Assembly (NCBI GenBank): GCA_017558545.1
Contig: JAFYUG010000005.1
Coordinates: 1 to 7,015, forward strand
Direction of reading: 5' to 3'
DNA length: 7,015 nucleotides
From: Oscillospiraceae bacterium
Lineage (GTDB): Bacteria > Bacillota > Clostridia > Oscillospirales > Oscillospiraceae
Positions within the stretch are counted from its first letter, which is position 1. The number at the start of each line of letters is the position of its first letter. This document shows positions 5,228 to 7,015 of this stretch, one piece after another. The notes under the pieces were generated by a model that was given only the letters and a program-made list of their open reading frames with translations, searched no databases and had not been told where the DNA came from. The position numbers were made by a program, and so were the translations under genes.

Positions 5228-6706
5228 ATGAAAAGAAGCAGCGGCATTTTGATGCCCATTTCCTCCCTGCCTTCTCCCTATGGCATAGGCTCTCTTGGCA
5301 AGGCGGCCTATGAATTTGCGGATTTCCTCGCAGAGGCCGGTCAGAAATGGTGGCAGGTGCTCCCCGCAGGCCCCACCAGCATGGGCGATTCCCCTTACCA
5401 GAGCTTTTCTTCCCGAGCAGGCAATCCCTATTTCGTGGATTTGGATATGCTTTGCGAAGATGGACTTTTGGAAAAAACCGAGCTTGAGGGCATAGACTGG
5501 GGCGATCATCCCCACTATGTGGACTATGGCAAAATATATGAAAACCGCTTCACTCTTCTCCGCAAGGCCATGGAACGCGGCTGGGAAAAGTGCGGAGAGC
5601 AGCTGGGTGCATTTATGGACGAAAATGCCTCCTGGCTTTTTGACTATGCTCTTTTCATGGCCTGCAAGCGCCATTTCGGTATGCTGGCATGGAGCCGGTG
5701 GCCCGATGAGGATATCCGCCTCCACAAAGCCGAGGCCATAGAAAAATATTCCGCCATGCTGGAAGATGATATCAAGCTCTTTATCTTCATCCAGTTCCTT
5801 TTCTACCGCCAGTGGAATGCCCTGCGCGAATATCTCCATGAAAAGGGCTTGGGCATCATAGGGGATATGCCCATCTATGTGGCCATGGACTCTGCCGAGG
5901 TTTGGGCCGAGCCCCTCAACTTCCTTTTGGACGAGAAGAACCTGCCCAAGGCAGTTTCCGGAGTTCCCCCCGATTATTTCTCCGAGGATGGTCAGCTTTG
6001 GGGCAACCCCCTCTACCGCTGGGATTATATGGCGGAGAGAGATTATGAATGGTGGATGCGCCGCATTGAAGGAGCGGGCAAGCTCTATGACGTTATCCGC
6101 ATAGACCATTTCCGAGCTTTCGAGGCCTATTGGTCTGTACCCTTTGGCGAGACCACTGCTAAAAACGGCAAGTGGATTGAAGGCCCCGGTATGAACTTCA
6201 TCGGCCGCGTGAAAGAGCGCTTCCCCGATATGATGTTCATCGCTGAGGATTTGGGACTTCTCACCGATGGCGTTATTAAGCTCCTTGCCGATTCCGAGTT
6301 CCCCGGAATGAAGGTTTTGGAATTCGCCTTCGATGGCGGCAGTGATAATGACTATCTGCCCCATAACTATCCCCGCAGTGCCATCTGCTATGCAGGCACC
6401 CATGATAACTCCACCCTCAAGGGTTGGCTGGATACAGCAGGGGAGAAGACCCTTGCCTATCTTCGGGATTATCTCGGCGCAGATGAAAAGGACGAGCTTG
6501 TGTGGCCTTTGCTTCGATGCGGCATGGCAAGTGTTGCCGATTTGTTCGTTGCTCAGATGCAGGACTATCTGGAACTTGACGATTGCGCCCGCATGAATAC
6601 CCCCGGTCTTGCCTCCGGCAACTGGCGCTGGCGCATGGATAAAGAAGCCATCACCCCCGAGCTCACCGCAAAAATCAAAAAACTCACCGCAACTTATAAC
6701 AGATAA
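5228..6706 (+). CDS. malQ: 4-alpha-glucanotransferase (amylomaltase, GH77)
   Basis: A 492-residue cytoplasmic amylomaltase, full length for the family. It transfers alpha-1,4-glucan segments between maltodextrins, releasing glucose and building longer chains for phosphorylase. The N-terminus RSSGILMPISSLPSPYGIGSLG (3-24) is diagnostic. The substrate-site signatures WWQVLPAGPT (41-50), SPYQSFSSRAGNPYFVD (55-71), GDMPIYVAMDSAEVWA (212-227) and GVPPDYFSEDGQLWGNPLYRW (245-265) are all present. Catalytic residues are intact: nucleophile D293 in RIDHFRAF, acid/base E340 in AEDLG, and the third carboxylate D393 in GTHDNST. The start is set by the ribosome binding site at 5211-5217, and MKRSSG is the expected N-terminus. 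It lies 31 nt after the LacI-family gene with no visible promoter between, so the two are probably cotranscribed. A hairpin follows the stop by 8 nt. No glycogen phosphorylase or maltose transporter gene is in the window. Confidence 0.97.
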   Translation: MKRSSGILMPISSLPSPYGIGSLGKAAYEFADFLAEAGQKWWQVLPAGPTSMGDSPYQSFSSRAGNPYFVDLDMLCEDGLLEKTELEGIDWGDHPHYVDYGKIYENRFTLLRKAMERGWEKCGEQLGAFMDENASWLFDYALFMACKRHFGMLAWSRWPDEDIRLHKAEAIEKYSAMLEDDIKLFIFIQFLFYRQWNALREYLHEKGLGIIGDMPIYVAMDSAEVWAEPLNFLLDEKNLPKAVSGVPPDYFSEDGQLWGNPLYRWDYMAERDYEWWMRRIEGAGKLYDVIRIDHFRAFEAYWSVPFGETTAKNGKWIEGPGMNFIGRVKERFPDMMFIAEDLGLLTDGVIKLLADSEFPGMKVLEFAFDGGSDNDYLPHNYPRSAICYAGTHDNSTLKGWLDTAGEKTLAYLRDYLGADEKDELVWPLLRCGMASVADLFVAQMQDYLELDDCARMNTPGLASGNWRWRMDKEAITPELTAKIKKLTATYNR

Positions 6707-6714
6707 GTATATTC

Positions 6715-6746
6715 AAAGCCATCTCCGATTTATTGGAGATGGCTTT
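6715..6746 (+). terminator. Terminator hairpin after malQ
   Basis: AAAGCCATCTCC (6715-6726) and GGAGATGGCTTT (6735-6746) form a perfect 12-bp stem around an 8-nt loop. The T-run is short (TTT, then CAAATTT), so termination may be incomplete. Confidence 0.75.
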
Positions 6747-6760
6747 CAAATTTGTGGGAA

Positions 6761-6789
6761 TTGACATGGGAGCGCGGATGGAGTAAAAT
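6761..6789 (+). promoter_or_regulatory. Promoter of the downstream anchored protein
   Basis: Perfect -35 TTGACA (6761-6766), 17-bp spacer, -10 TAAAAT (6784-6789). Predicted start is about 6796, giving a leader of about 43 nt. It begins 14 bp after the malQ terminator, so the next gene is a separate transcription unit. Confidence 0.8.
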
Positions 6790-6822
6790 AAGCTGATTTA
6801 TTATGAAATTATGTTCTCTATC

Positions 6823-6828
6823 AAGGAG
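6823..6828 (+). promoter_or_regulatory. Ribosome binding site of the downstream anchored protein
   Basis: AAGGAG, 10 nt before ATG 6839. Confidence 0.75.
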
Positions 6829-6838
6829 CTAAATAAAT

Positions 6839-7015
6839 ATGAAGAAAAGAATACTGACAGCTGCAATTGGCCTTGCGGTTATAGTGGCTATATATTTTCT
6901 CCAGACCGGAAACGGTCATAGCTATATGAAGGACTATATGCCCGAAAACTATCGCTATGAGATCAGCGCCGAGGATGCCGCCGCTGCGGTTACACCTCCC
7001 CCTACGCCCACTCCC
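6839..7015 (+). CDS. Unidentified exported or membrane-anchored protein (N-terminal 59 residues only)
   Basis: I do not recognise this gene. The visible start is MKKRILTAAIGLAVIVAIYF: a short basic head (residues 2-4) and one hydrophobic segment (about 5-20). No obvious signal-peptidase site (AxA) or lipobox cysteine follows, so a signal anchor is more likely than a cleaved signal. A polar, Tyr-rich stretch (28-43, YMKDYMPENYRYE) follows, then an Ala-rich patch and the beginning of a Pro/Thr-rich linker (VTPPPTPTP, 51-59) at the window edge. Such linkers usually join an anchor to an extracytoplasmic domain, here outside the window. A consensus promoter and a good ribosome binding site make it a genuine gene start. 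Confidence 0.8.
   Translation, partial: MKKRILTAAIGLAVIVAIYFLQTGNGHSYMKDYMPENYRYEISAEDAAAAVTPPPTPTP

Noticed and set aside
4135..5259. Minus-strand open frame of 374 codons
   Set aside because: It is a mirror of the LacI-family gene produced by codon bias. Its protein shows no recognisable family pattern and it overlaps the gene's promoter and operator.
5201..6403. Minus-strand open frame of 400 codons
   Set aside because: It is a mirror of malQ, whose catalytic residues and family signatures are all on the plus strand.

Overview
The window looks like a chromosomal segment of a Gram-positive, probably clostridial (Firmicutes/Bacillota) bacterium. This is inferred from strong AGGAG-type ribosome binding sites, near-consensus sigma-A promoters with exact 17-bp spacers, AT-rich intergenic DNA around genes of moderate GC, A/U-rich intrinsic terminators, and a LacI regulator next to malQ. 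No rRNA or other phylogenetic marker is present, so the genus cannot be named.

Layout. (1) Positions 1-1423, minus strand: a Na+/phosphate cotransporter with a C-terminal PhoU-like domain, cut by the left edge of the window. (2) Positions 1424-1856: a divergent intergenic region with two tandem promoters reading left into the phosphate transporter, a run of A-tracts phased at exactly 10 bp, and one promoter reading right whose predicted transcript begins with a GC-rich hairpin. (3) Positions 1857-3822, plus strand: a two-gene unit encoding an ArsB/NhaD/SLC13-type (ion transporter superfamily) permease and a cytidylate-kinase-like protein, ended by an intrinsic terminator. (4) Positions 3823-4107: a gene-free block packed with inverted repeats. 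The operon terminator is present as two exact 35-bp copies flanking about 175 bp that hold three more hairpins. It may be a small non-coding repeat or MITE-like element. (5) Positions 4108-6746: a consensus promoter with an overlapping LacI/CcpA-type operator, a LacI-family regulator, malQ (4-alpha-glucanotransferase, GH77) and a terminator hairpin. (6) Positions 6761-7015: a consensus promoter and the first 59 codons of an unidentified membrane-anchored or exported protein with a Pro/Thr-rich linker, cut by the right edge.

How the parts work together. The lacI-malQ pair is most simply a self-regulated maltodextrin-use unit: the operator lies at the predicted transcription start, so the regulator (or CcpA) could switch both genes. 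The phosphate transporter and the permease/kinase operon are divergently transcribed from a shared AT-rich, probably curved region, but nothing shows a common function. I found no defence system, CRISPR array, tRNA, rRNA, transposase or phage gene. The most unusual part is the duplicated-terminator repeat block at 3833-4082.
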